Shown in pieces: positions 38,862 to 47,016 of a stretch of DNA of 64,000 bases. This DNA is from Acidobacteriota bacterium (GTDB taxonomy: Bacteria; Acidobacteriota; Terriglobia; Terriglobales; Acidobacteriaceae). Each line of letters starts with the position of its first letter. The stretch's first letter is position 1. The translations under genes were made by a program, and so were the position numbers. The notes below the pieces were generated by a model. It was not told the DNA's origin. It saw only the letters and a program-made list of their open reading frames with translations, and searched no databases. Location: the NCBI GenBank assembly GCA_025359885.1, contig JANYDG010000106.1, positions 1 to 64,000 on the forward strand, in the 5' to 3' direction.

Positions 38862-41858
38862 ATGCAGAGGAAACAGACCCACCGGCGGGTGATTTTGGCC
38901 ATGATGGCCATGGCGTGCGCCTTGCTCACCTTGGATGCCGCGACTGCCCAATTGAACAATGGTCGGCCACAGAAGGTCAGTACTGGCCAGATCATTACCC
39001 CGCTTGCTCAGAACGGCGCCACTTTCCGAGCCCTGAACCCCGGGCTTGCTGATGATCCAAATTTCACTGTCGGTCAAGCAGTTACGACGACCGTGAGCCC
39101 AGACGGAAAGACGCTTCTGATTTTGACCAGCGGCTTCAATTCGCAGGCGTTTACGACGGGAGTCAATGCGGGAAATGTGAACGCCGCCGACTCAAACGAA
39201 TATGTGTTTGTGTTTGATATTTCGACGCGAGTCGCCGTGCAGAAGCAGGTGATTCAGGTGCACAACACGTACAGTGGTTTGGTCTTCAACCCGAATGGAC
39301 AGCAGTTCTACGTGTCGGGCGGGGCGGACGACATTGTGCATGTATTCACGCTGGTGAGCAGTGTCTGGACGGAATCGCAGGTTCCGGTATCTCTGGGGCA
39401 CTATGCGACGGCGAATCCGTCGAAGGGCAGTTACGGTGGACTTGGCTTGATCACGAAGCCGATGGCGTCAGGCCTGGGGATTTCGCAGGATGGCAATACC
39501 CTGGTGGTGGCCAACTACGAGAACGACTCGATCAGTGTGCTGACGGGGACGGCTGGTACGTGGGCAAAGACGGGTGAGTTTGATCTGCGTCCAGGCAAGA
39601 GCGATCCGACGCTTACGGGCGTGGCTGGTGGCGAATTCCCTTACTGGGTTTCGATCGTGGGCAACAGTACGGCGTATGTTTCGAGCATCCGGGATCGCGA
39701 GATCGATGTGGTGAATGTGGCTGGAACTCCCGCGCTGGTGACGCGCATCAAGGTGACGGGGAGTCCCAACCGGTCTGTACTGAGTGCGGACCAGTCAATG
39801 CTCTATGTCTCAGAAGACAACAGCGATACTGTGGCGGCGATCAACACGGCCAATAACTCCCTGGTGGCGGAGTTCAATGTCTCTTTGCCTCAGCAGGCCT
39901 CGAGCAACCCACACGACTACCGTGGCGCAAATCCGAATAGTGTAGCGTTGTCGCCGGACGGGAAGACGCTGTATGTGACCGATGGCGGGCTGAACGCCGT
40001 GGCGGTGGTGCAGTTAAGCAGTGTGGCTAGCAACAGCCAGGTGATTGGGCTGATTCCGACGGGTTTCTATCCCAACTCGGTTAGCGTGAGTGCGGATGGC
40101 AAGCGGCTGTTCATTGTGAACGGTAAGAGTGGCAACGGGCCCAACCCGGATTACTGCTACCAGGGCGTACCCAACGGTGGAGGCACAACGCCGAATTGCA
40201 ACGCAACGAACGGCTACGACCTGCAGTTGACCAAGGCAGGATTCCAGACCGTAAAGGTACCCAAACCGGCGGAGTTGAGCCTGTTGACCGAGCAGGTCTT
40301 CCGAAACGACCATCTGAATCTCCAGCTTGCGGCTGAAAATGAAGAAGACGCCAAAATAGCCGAACTGCACAAGCGGATCAAGCATGTGATTTACATCATC
40401 AAGGAAAACCGCACCTACGATCAGGTGCTTGGCGATCTGCCGGAGGGCAACGGTGATCCAACGTTGACGCAATTCGGAGCGGCGATTACGCCGAACCTGC
40501 ACAAGATTGCCAACGACTTTGTAGACTTTGACAATTTCAGAACTGCTTCGGAGGTGAGCGGCGACGGCTGGCCGTGGTCAACCTCGGCGCGCACGACGGA
40601 CACAATCGAGAAGGAAATTCCGGTGAACTACGCGGGCCGCGGGGGTGACAACAACTCCGAGGGTACCAACCGCAACCTCAACGTGGGCATTGGCAACTAC
40701 TTTGCCCGCATCGGTGCCGATCCGCTGACGGCTGCCAATGGCGTTGATCCGAACGTACTGCCAGGCACGGCCAATATGGCGGCACCGGATAGCGCGGATG
40801 GCGGCGTTGGAGAAGGCTACATCTGGAATGCCGCAGGCGCCGCTGGCCTGACGGTGCGTGATTACGGAATGTTTGTGGACATAGCCCGGTACAACCTGCC
40901 GGCCGCCTTTGGCTCGATCAATATTGCCGAGGATCCGACGCCCTTTGCCGACAACCTGGTGGTTGCGCACTCGACCAGCCCATTCCTTGCACCGTTTACC
41001 GATCCCTACTTCCGCGGATTCGACAACAGCTTCCCGGACTACTACCGCTTCCAGGAGTGGAATCGCGAGTTCCAGCAGTTTGACGCGAATGGCAACCTGC
41101 CTAACCTGTCGCTGGTGCGTATCATGCACGACCACACAGGCAACTTTGACACCGCAATCAATGGCGTGAACACGCCTGTGCTGCAGGTGGCAGACAACGA
41201 CTACGCCGTGGGTCTGCTGGTGGAGGCCGTGGCAAACAGCAAGAGCTACCATGACAACACGCTGATTTTCATCATCGAAGATGACTCGCAGGACGGTGGC
41301 GATCACGTGGATGCGCATCGCAGCACGGCCTACATTGTTGGACCGTATGTGCGGCACGGCAAGGTGGATTCACGCTTCTACAACACGGTGAGCATGCTGC
41401 GCACGATTGAGGATATCCTCGGTACGCCGCATCTGAACCTGAACGATGCCAACACCCATCCGATGGCGAGCGCATTTGACCTGAACCAGAAGAAATGGAG
41501 CTTCGCAGCAGCACCGTCGGGTCTGCTTGCGGCGACGACCCTGCCGATTCCAGCCAGTGCGTTTTCATCGAGCGCTTTGGCAGAAGCAAGCAACATGAAG
41601 CAGTTGCATGGTGCGGCATGGTGGGCGAAGCGCACCAAAGGGATGGACTTCTCTGTAGAAGATCGTCTGGATTCGAACGAATACAACCGCCTGTTGTGGA
41701 CGGGAATCATGGGCAACAAGCCTTACCCGACCAGGCGCAGCGGCCGTGACATGAGCAAGAATCGGGAGGAGCTGCTGAAGAAGAGCCAGCAGGCTCCGAC
41801 TGCCCAGAGCGCACCGAAGCTGGAGACGCAGGGTGGTGTGGCTGGCAGTGCGCGATAA
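38862..41858 (+). CDS. secreted bifunctional YncE-like beta-propeller / alkaline phosphatase-type phosphoesterase
   Basis: LSPDGKTLYVTDGGLNAVAVV propeller repeats; IKHVIYIIKENRTYDQVLGDLPEG and DDSQDGGDHVDAHRS phosphoesterase motifs. Confidence 0.88.
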   Translation: MQRKQTHRRVILAMMAMACALLTLDAATAQLNNGRPQKVSTGQIITPLAQNGATFRALNPGLADDPNFTVGQAVTTTVSPDGKTLLILTSGFNSQAFTTGVNAGNVNAADSNEYVFVFDISTRVAVQKQVIQVHNTYSGLVFNPNGQQFYVSGGADDIVHVFTLVSSVWTESQVPVSLGHYATANPSKGSYGGLGLITKPMASGLGISQDGNTLVVANYENDSISVLTGTAGTWAKTGEFDLRPGKSDPTLTGVAGGEFPYWVSIVGNSTAYVSSIRDREIDVVNVAGTPALVTRIKVTGSPNRSVLSADQSMLYVSEDNSDTVAAINTANNSLVAEFNVSLPQQASSNPHDYRGANPNSVALSPDGKTLYVTDGGLNAVAVVQLSSVASNSQVIGLIPTGFYPNSVSVSADGKRLFIVNGKSGNGPNPDYCYQGVPNGGGTTPNCNATNGYDLQLTKAGFQTVKVPKPAELSLLTEQVFRNDHLNLQLAAENEEDAKIAELHKRIKHVIYIIKENRTYDQVLGDLPEGNGDPTLTQFGAAITPNLHKIANDFVDFDNFRTASEVSGDGWPWSTSARTTDTIEKEIPVNYAGRGGDNNSEGTNRNLNVGIGNYFARIGADPLTAANGVDPNVLPGTANMAAPDSADGGVGEGYIWNAAGAAGLTVRDYGMFVDIARYNLPAAFGSINIAEDPTPFADNLVVAHSTSPFLAPFTDPYFRGFDNSFPDYYRFQEWNREFQQFDANGNLPNLSLVRIMHDHTGNFDTAINGVNTPVLQVADNDYAVGLLVEAVANSKSYHDNTLIFIIEDDSQDGGDHVDAHRSTAYIVGPYVRHGKVDSRFYNTVSMLRTIEDILGTPHLNLNDANTHPMASAFDLNQKKWSFAAAPSGLLAATTLPIPASAFSSSALAEASNMKQLHGAAWWAKRTKGMDFSVEDRLDSNEYNRLLWTGIMGNKPYPTRRSGRDMSKNREELLKKSQQAPTAQSAPKLETQGGVAGSAR

Positions 41859-41990
41859 CTCGAATTGACCTTGGAGATGGGCTGCAGATTGGCCTGCGTG
41901 CGAGGATCAACCTTGCTCAAACTGAAATCCTCCATGGCGGCTATTTGGGCGCTGTGGGGGATTTTTCTTTGGCCGCATCCGGTGGTCCAG

Positions 41991-42467
41991 TTATGCAAGG
42001 GGTTTGCGGTAGACGAGGAAGCCGGATTTTTCTGCGACTTTGTCGTAGAGCTTCATTGCGGTGAGGTTGGTTTCATGGGTAAGCCAATAGACGCGGCTTG
42101 AGCCGGCCTGGCGGGCTTGCTCTGCAACGGCCTCGACGAGCTGGCGTGCAATGCCCTTGCCGCGATAAGCCTCATCGGTGAAGAGGTCGTTGAGATAGCA
42201 GGTGGGGGCGATGGTGATGGTGTTGCGATGGAAGAGATAGTGGACGATGCCGACTAACTTGCTGGCGGAAGAGACTTGTAACTCGGCGACAAGGCAGTAC
42301 ATGGGTTCGTCGGGGTCGTGGAAGCGGGCCCAGGTGGTTTGCGTTACCTCTTCGGGAAGGGCTGTGGGGCCGGACCGGTGGTAGAAGTGGTTATAGCCAT
42401 GCCAGAGGGGGAGCCATTGGGCGTGGTCGGATGGGGTAGCGGTGCGGATGGCGATGGTCAGGGGCAT
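41991..42467 (-). CDS. GNAT-family N-acetyltransferase
   Basis: YLNDLFTDEAYRGKGIARQLVEAVAEQARQAGSSRVYWLTHETNLTAMKLYDKV. Confidence 0.92.
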   Translation of the reverse strand: MPLTIAIRTATPSDHAQWLPLWHGYNHFYHRSGPTALPEEVTQTTWARFHDPDEPMYCLVAELQVSSASKLVGIVHYLFHRNTITIAPTCYLNDLFTDEAYRGKGIARQLVEAVAEQARQAGSSRVYWLTHETNLTAMKLYDKVAEKSGFLVYRKPLA

Positions 42468-42593
42468 TTCAGCTCCGGTAAAGCAGATTCGACTTAGGGG
42501 AATGAATGAATAAAAGGTACCGGAAGTTGCATAAACAACAGTAGATTCCCCGCGGGAATAACAACGAAATAAGTAAAGGCAGAGGCAATCGCA

Positions 42594-42618
42594 GATCCTT
42601 CGCCTTGCTCAGGATGAC
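42594..42618. repeat. 25-bp dispersed repeat copy (gatccttcgccttgctcaggatgac)
   Basis: 24/25 identity with 25941..25965. Confidence 0.85.
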
Positions 42619-42646
42619 AAATGTTGGGTTTGCTGACCTCTGTGGA

Positions 42647-43993
42647 TTAGCAGCGGAGGATTTTATTGCTGGATATGCCCTTGGTGGCGTTGCGGGTGTC
42701 GATTACTAACTTCGATTGGGCGACTATTTGCTGGTAGTTATAGCTGGAGTGGTCGGTGACGATGACTACGGCGTCGTAGCTGCCCAGGTCGTCCAGCGGG
42801 GTGTTGGCCATGTTGAGGGCATAGTGGCGGCCCTGGCCTACCTTTGGGAAGAAGGGGTCGTTGTAGGCGACCTTTGCGCCGCGATCGCGGAGTAACTCGA
42901 GGATGGTGAGGCTAGGGGATTCGCGGAGGTCGTCGATGTCGCGTTTGTAGGCCAGGCCCAGGACTATGATCTTGCTGCCTTTGATGGATTTGCTGTGGTC
43001 GTTGAGGCCGGCGGCGATCTGGTCGAGGACGAAATAGGGCATGGCGGTGTTGACTTCGCCGGCAAGCTCGATGAAGCGGGTGTGGAAGTCGAACTGTTTG
43101 GCTTTCCAACTGAGGTAGAAGGGGTCGATGGGGATGCAGTGGCCGCCGAGGCCGGGGCCGGGGTAGAAGGCCTGGAAGCCGAAGGGCTTGGTTTTGGCGG
43201 CGTCGATGACCTCGTGGATATCGATGCCCATGCGCATGCAGAGCTGCTTGAGCTCGTTGACGAGGGCGATGTTGACGCAGCGGTAGATGTTTTCGAGGAG
43301 CTTTGTCATCTCGGCGACGCCTGGTGAGCTGACGGGGATGACGCGGCGGAAGATGGCGCCGTACATGGCGGCGGCGAGTTCTGAGGCGCTGGGGCCGCAG
43401 CCGCCTACGACTTTGGGGATGTCGTGGCGAGCGACGGTGTCGTTGCCGGGATCTTCGCGCTCGGGGCTGAAGGCGACGTGCAAACCGCCGTCCTCGTGGG
43501 TGCGGGCGACCTTGAGGCCGGATTTGTTTCCGGATTCGAGGCGGGGGACGACTAATTCTTCTGTCGTTCCGGGGTAGGTGGTGCTTTCGAGGACGATGAG
43601 CTGGCCCTCTTTGACGTACGGGGCAATCGACTCTACGGTGCCGGTGACGTAGGTGAGGTCGGGCTCGTGGTATTCGTTGAGCGGGGTGGGGACGCAGATG
43701 ATGACGGCGTCCATTTCGGCGACGTCGGCGTAGTTGGCAGTGGCGCAGAAGCCGGATTTTTGGGCTTTTTGGATGGATTCAGGGGTGATGCGGACGATGT
43801 AGCTGCCGCCGGCGTTGAGGGTGGCGACCTTTTCGGCTGCGATGTCGAAGCCAGTGACGCGGAAGCCTTCGTCGGAGAAGAGGAGGGCGAGGGGCAGTCC
43901 GACGTAGCCCATGCCGACGATGCCGATGCGGGCTTCACGGGATGAGAACTTTTGCTTGAGGGCTTCGAGGGTGGTGCTGGTCGATGAGGTCAT
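42647..43993 (-). CDS. UDP-sugar 6-dehydrogenase (nucleotide sugar dehydrogenase, WbpA/WecC-like)
   Basis: IGIVGMGYVGLPLALLFSDEGFRVTGFDI, GPGLGGHCIPIDPFYLSWKAK, LGLAYKRDIDDLRESPSL. Confidence 0.94.
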   Translation of the reverse strand: MTSSTSTTLEALKQKFSSREARIGIVGMGYVGLPLALLFSDEGFRVTGFDIAAEKVATLNAGGSYIVRITPESIQKAQKSGFCATANYADVAEMDAVIICVPTPLNEYHEPDLTYVTGTVESIAPYVKEGQLIVLESTTYPGTTEELVVPRLESGNKSGLKVARTHEDGGLHVAFSPEREDPGNDTVARHDIPKVVGGCGPSASELAAAMYGAIFRRVIPVSSPGVAEMTKLLENIYRCVNIALVNELKQLCMRMGIDIHEVIDAAKTKPFGFQAFYPGPGLGGHCIPIDPFYLSWKAKQFDFHTRFIELAGEVNTAMPYFVLDQIAAGLNDHSKSIKGSKIIVLGLAYKRDIDDLRESPSLTILELLRDRGAKVAYNDPFFPKVGQGRHYALNMANTPLDDLGSYDAVVIVTDHSSYNYQQIVAQSKLVIDTRNATKGISSNKILRC

Positions 43994-44565
43994 GGCTCTC
44001 TGATTGTACGGCGGGTGGGTGGGGTGGCAGAGGCTGATGGGACAGCCAGGCCCAATGCAGAGATGCCGGATTCGTCGCCGTGGAGTAGCGAGGTTGGGGA
44101 GTGGTCGCCGCGCTCAAGAAGTGGAAATTTTGCGCGTACTTTGTCGGCTATGTGGTTGGCTTGTTCCTCATTCAGCGCGGCCAGGAGCTCTCTCTGGTTG
44201 ATGTAGAGACCTGAGTTTTCCTCTTCGTTCCCGATGGAATAGCTGAATGTCTCGATCTGGCTGGCTTGAACGACGACATGGGTTTTGAACGCCCGGCCTA
44301 GATTTCCGATTGCTTCGATTCCCCTATCGGAGACGGTGATGGTGGTAACAGGTCCATTGAGGTAGTTAGCAAGGAAGGCTCCAAAGGCGAGGACGCAAAA
44401 CAGAAGGGGCCACCAACTGTGAGCGTATAGCGCATAGGCGGCGACGCACCCCACCACGATGGGGCCGACTAGCAGGTCGGCGAGGCCGAGTTCGCGTTCC
44501 AGAACGAACTGGAGGCGATCGGGTTCTTCGATGGTGATGACTTTGGTTTGGCTGACGAGTTTCAC
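43990..44565 (-). CDS. membrane protein of unknown function
   Basis: hydrophobic pair (LLVGPIVVGCVAAYALYAHSWWPLLFCVLAFGAFLANYL) then soluble region; ATGA overlap with 42647..43993. Confidence 0.65.
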   Translation of the reverse strand: MKLVSQTKVITIEEPDRLQFVLERELGLADLLVGPIVVGCVAAYALYAHSWWPLLFCVLAFGAFLANYLNGPVTTITVSDRGIEAIGNLGRAFKTHVVVQASQIETFSYSIGNEEENSGLYINQRELLAALNEEQANHIADKVRAKFPLLERGDHSPTSLLHGDESGISALGLAVPSASATPPTRRTIREP

Positions 44566-44870
44566 ATAAAGATCTTAGGACGTTTCAGCAGAGAGTGGGA
44601 CGGGCTTTCAGCCCCTGTTTCTTGTTCGGCTAACGTTTTCTGAGCCGATAGCCCACGCTGGGATGGTTTGCGCCTTTCGCGCGTGTGTGTTTCGATGCGA
44701 GGTGGTGGCTGCGGTGCTGTTAAGGTTGCCGGAATTGCGTGTGCGCACTGGGCGCAAATATGGGCCCACCCTGGCCACAAAAACAACGGTGTGGCGAAGG
44801 TGGGTACTCGGATTTCGTCCACGGTTTAGAATTGCGGCGGCTAAGGATTGTATTGGAATGGGTGATTTGA

Positions 44871-45653
44871 ATGAAAGATGGAATTGGTTTACGTGTGGTT
44901 CAAGTTGCGGTATTTTTCCTTGCTATGGCTGGGTCGTTGGGGGCGCAGCCGACTGAGAAGGTTCCGGCGCATGGGCGGATGGTGCGGCTGTTCGATGGCA
45001 AGAGTCTGGCGGGGTTTGACACTCTACTGCGGTCGCAGGGGGTGAATCGTGATCCGGAGCATGTGTTCGCGGTGGATGACGGCGTGATTCATGTTTCGGG
45101 GAATGACTTTGGTGGGATTGTGACGCAGAAATCGTATGGGGACTACTATCTGCGGGCGGAGTTCAAGTGGGGAGAAAAGACATATCAGGAGAAGGTGGGC
45201 AAGGCGCGGGATTGCGGGATTTTGTACCACATTGACGAGCCTCTGACGGAGGTACCGAAGGAGGTGTGGCCGAGGGCGTTTGAGTTTCAGATCCAGGAGG
45301 GTGGAACGGGGGATATCTGGCTGGTGAAGGGCGCGTCGTTGAAGGTGAAAGGCGTGGCAGTGACGAGCGAGGACAAGGCGGGGCCAAACCGGTACGTGAA
45401 GTCGCAGCGGTTTGGGGGCGGCGTATGGAAGGATTTGACGGGGTATCGCGACCCGACCGGCGAGGTGGAGAGGCCGAAGGGCGAGTGGAACAGGCTGGAG
45501 CTGGTGGCGAAGGGCGATCACGTCTGGTATTTCGTGAATGGGAAGCTAGTGAATGAGGGGACGGAGCTGAACGCGGTGAAGGGGAGGATTCTGTTTCAGA
45601 CGGAGGGGGCTGAGGTGTATTACCGGGGGTTGGAAATTGCGCCTTTGAAGTAA
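44871..45653 (+). CDS. DUF1080 family secreted protein (3-keto-disaccharide hydrolase-like)
   Basis: LFDGKSLAGFDTLLRSQG...; CGILYHID; EFQIQEGGTGDIWLV; WNRLELVAKGDHVWYFVNGKLVNEG. Confidence 0.88.
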   Translation: MKDGIGLRVVQVAVFFLAMAGSLGAQPTEKVPAHGRMVRLFDGKSLAGFDTLLRSQGVNRDPEHVFAVDDGVIHVSGNDFGGIVTQKSYGDYYLRAEFKWGEKTYQEKVGKARDCGILYHIDEPLTEVPKEVWPRAFEFQIQEGGTGDIWLVKGASLKVKGVAVTSEDKAGPNRYVKSQRFGGGVWKDLTGYRDPTGEVERPKGEWNRLELVAKGDHVWYFVNGKLVNEGTELNAVKGRILFQTEGAEVYYRGLEIAPLK

Positions 45654-45876
45654 GGAGAACGACAGACAGGCGAGTGTCAGCGTGAGTGTGGAGTTTGAAT
45701 GGCAACGGTAGAAGCAGATTCCCTTAGGGAATGACAGCCAGAAAAACAGCGAAAAAGACAAAAGCAAGCGCAACGACTGGCGAACTCCTAACCTTTCAAA
45801 CCTTCCCGCAACAGGGGCGGTATGGGTAGGGCACCCCGACTGGTTTCGATTGGCGGACGGATTGGTATGCTGAGTT

Positions 45877-46845
45877 TTGTGGTTTTGGAGGTTTTTCTTG
45901 GCGAAGTATCTGGTGACGGGAGCGGCGGGGTTTATTGGGCGGTCCATTGCAGCAGCTTTGATTGCTCGCGGAGATTCGGTGCGCGGGGTGGACAATTTCT
46001 CGACAGGCAAGCGGGAAAACCTCGTGGGATTGGAGGCGATGGAGTTCATCGAGGGAGACCTGGCGGACCTCGTTGTTTGCGATGAAGCTTGCGGCGGGGT
46101 TGATGTGATCTTTCACGAGGCGGCATTGCCTTCCGTGCCGCGTTCAGTGCTGGACCCGATTGCCTCGAATGTAGCGTGTGTGGATGCGACGGTAAACCTG
46201 CTGTGGGCGGCGAAGGAGGCCGGGGTGCGGCGGGTGGTTTATGCAGCTTCTTCTTCGGCCTATGGGGATACGCCGACGTTGCCGAAACATGAGTTGATGC
46301 TGCCGAATCCGATTTCGCCCTATGCGGTGGCGAAGCTGGCGGGGGAGTACTACCTGCGGTCGTTCTGGCGGGTTTATGGGCTGGAGACGGTGGCGCTGCG
46401 TTACTTCAATGTGTTTGGGCCGTATCAGGACCCGACTTCGCAGTACTCGGGGGTTCTGGCGGTGTTTTGCCGGAAGATGCTGGCGGGGGAAGTGCCAACG
46501 ATTTATGGGGATGGGGAGACGAGCCGGGACTTTACCTTCATTGCGAATACGGTTGAAGGGAATCTGTTGGCTGCGGCGGCGCCGGGGGAATTGGTTGCCG
46601 GACGGGTGATGAACCTGGCTACCGGGGTTCGGATCACTTTGAATGAAGTGGTCGAGGTGCTGCGGGGCATTACCGGCTATGCCGGGCCGGTGAACTATGA
46701 GCCGGAACGGGCCGGAGACATCAAGCATTCTCTGGCAGATATTTCCCTGGCGGGGGAGTTGCTGGGGTATGCGCCAGCGGTGAGTTTTGAGGATGGGTTG
46801 CGGCGGACGGTGGAGTGGTATCGAAGTACAGGGAATAGCGAATAG
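45877..46845 (+). CDS. NAD-dependent epimerase/dehydratase (UDP-sugar 4-epimerase-like, WbpP/GalE type)
   Basis: KYLVTGAAGFIGRSIAAALIARGDSVRGVDNFSTGKRENL, SSSAYGD, SPYAVAKLAGE, RYFNVFGPYQDPTSQYSGVLAVF; start may be 45898. Confidence 0.92.
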   Translation: MWFWRFFLAKYLVTGAAGFIGRSIAAALIARGDSVRGVDNFSTGKRENLVGLEAMEFIEGDLADLVVCDEACGGVDVIFHEAALPSVPRSVLDPIASNVACVDATVNLLWAAKEAGVRRVVYAASSSAYGDTPTLPKHELMLPNPISPYAVAKLAGEYYLRSFWRVYGLETVALRYFNVFGPYQDPTSQYSGVLAVFCRKMLAGEVPTIYGDGETSRDFTFIANTVEGNLLAAAAPGELVAGRVMNLATGVRITLNEVVEVLRGITGYAGPVNYEPERAGDIKHSLADISLAGELLGYAPAVSFEDGLRRTVEWYRSTGNSE

Positions 46846-47016
46846 GGACGAGCAAGCTTGCTGCATGGAGATAGGCAGCATTTCGATTTGATTTGACGGA
46901 ATGGCGGGAATGGGGGAGACTTCTCCCTAGTTTCCTTGCACCGCTTGTATTGATTTTCCCAAATTTGCGCAGAGATACCTTGCTGGATCCGTTTCCAGGC
47001 TTGAAGGAATGACTGC

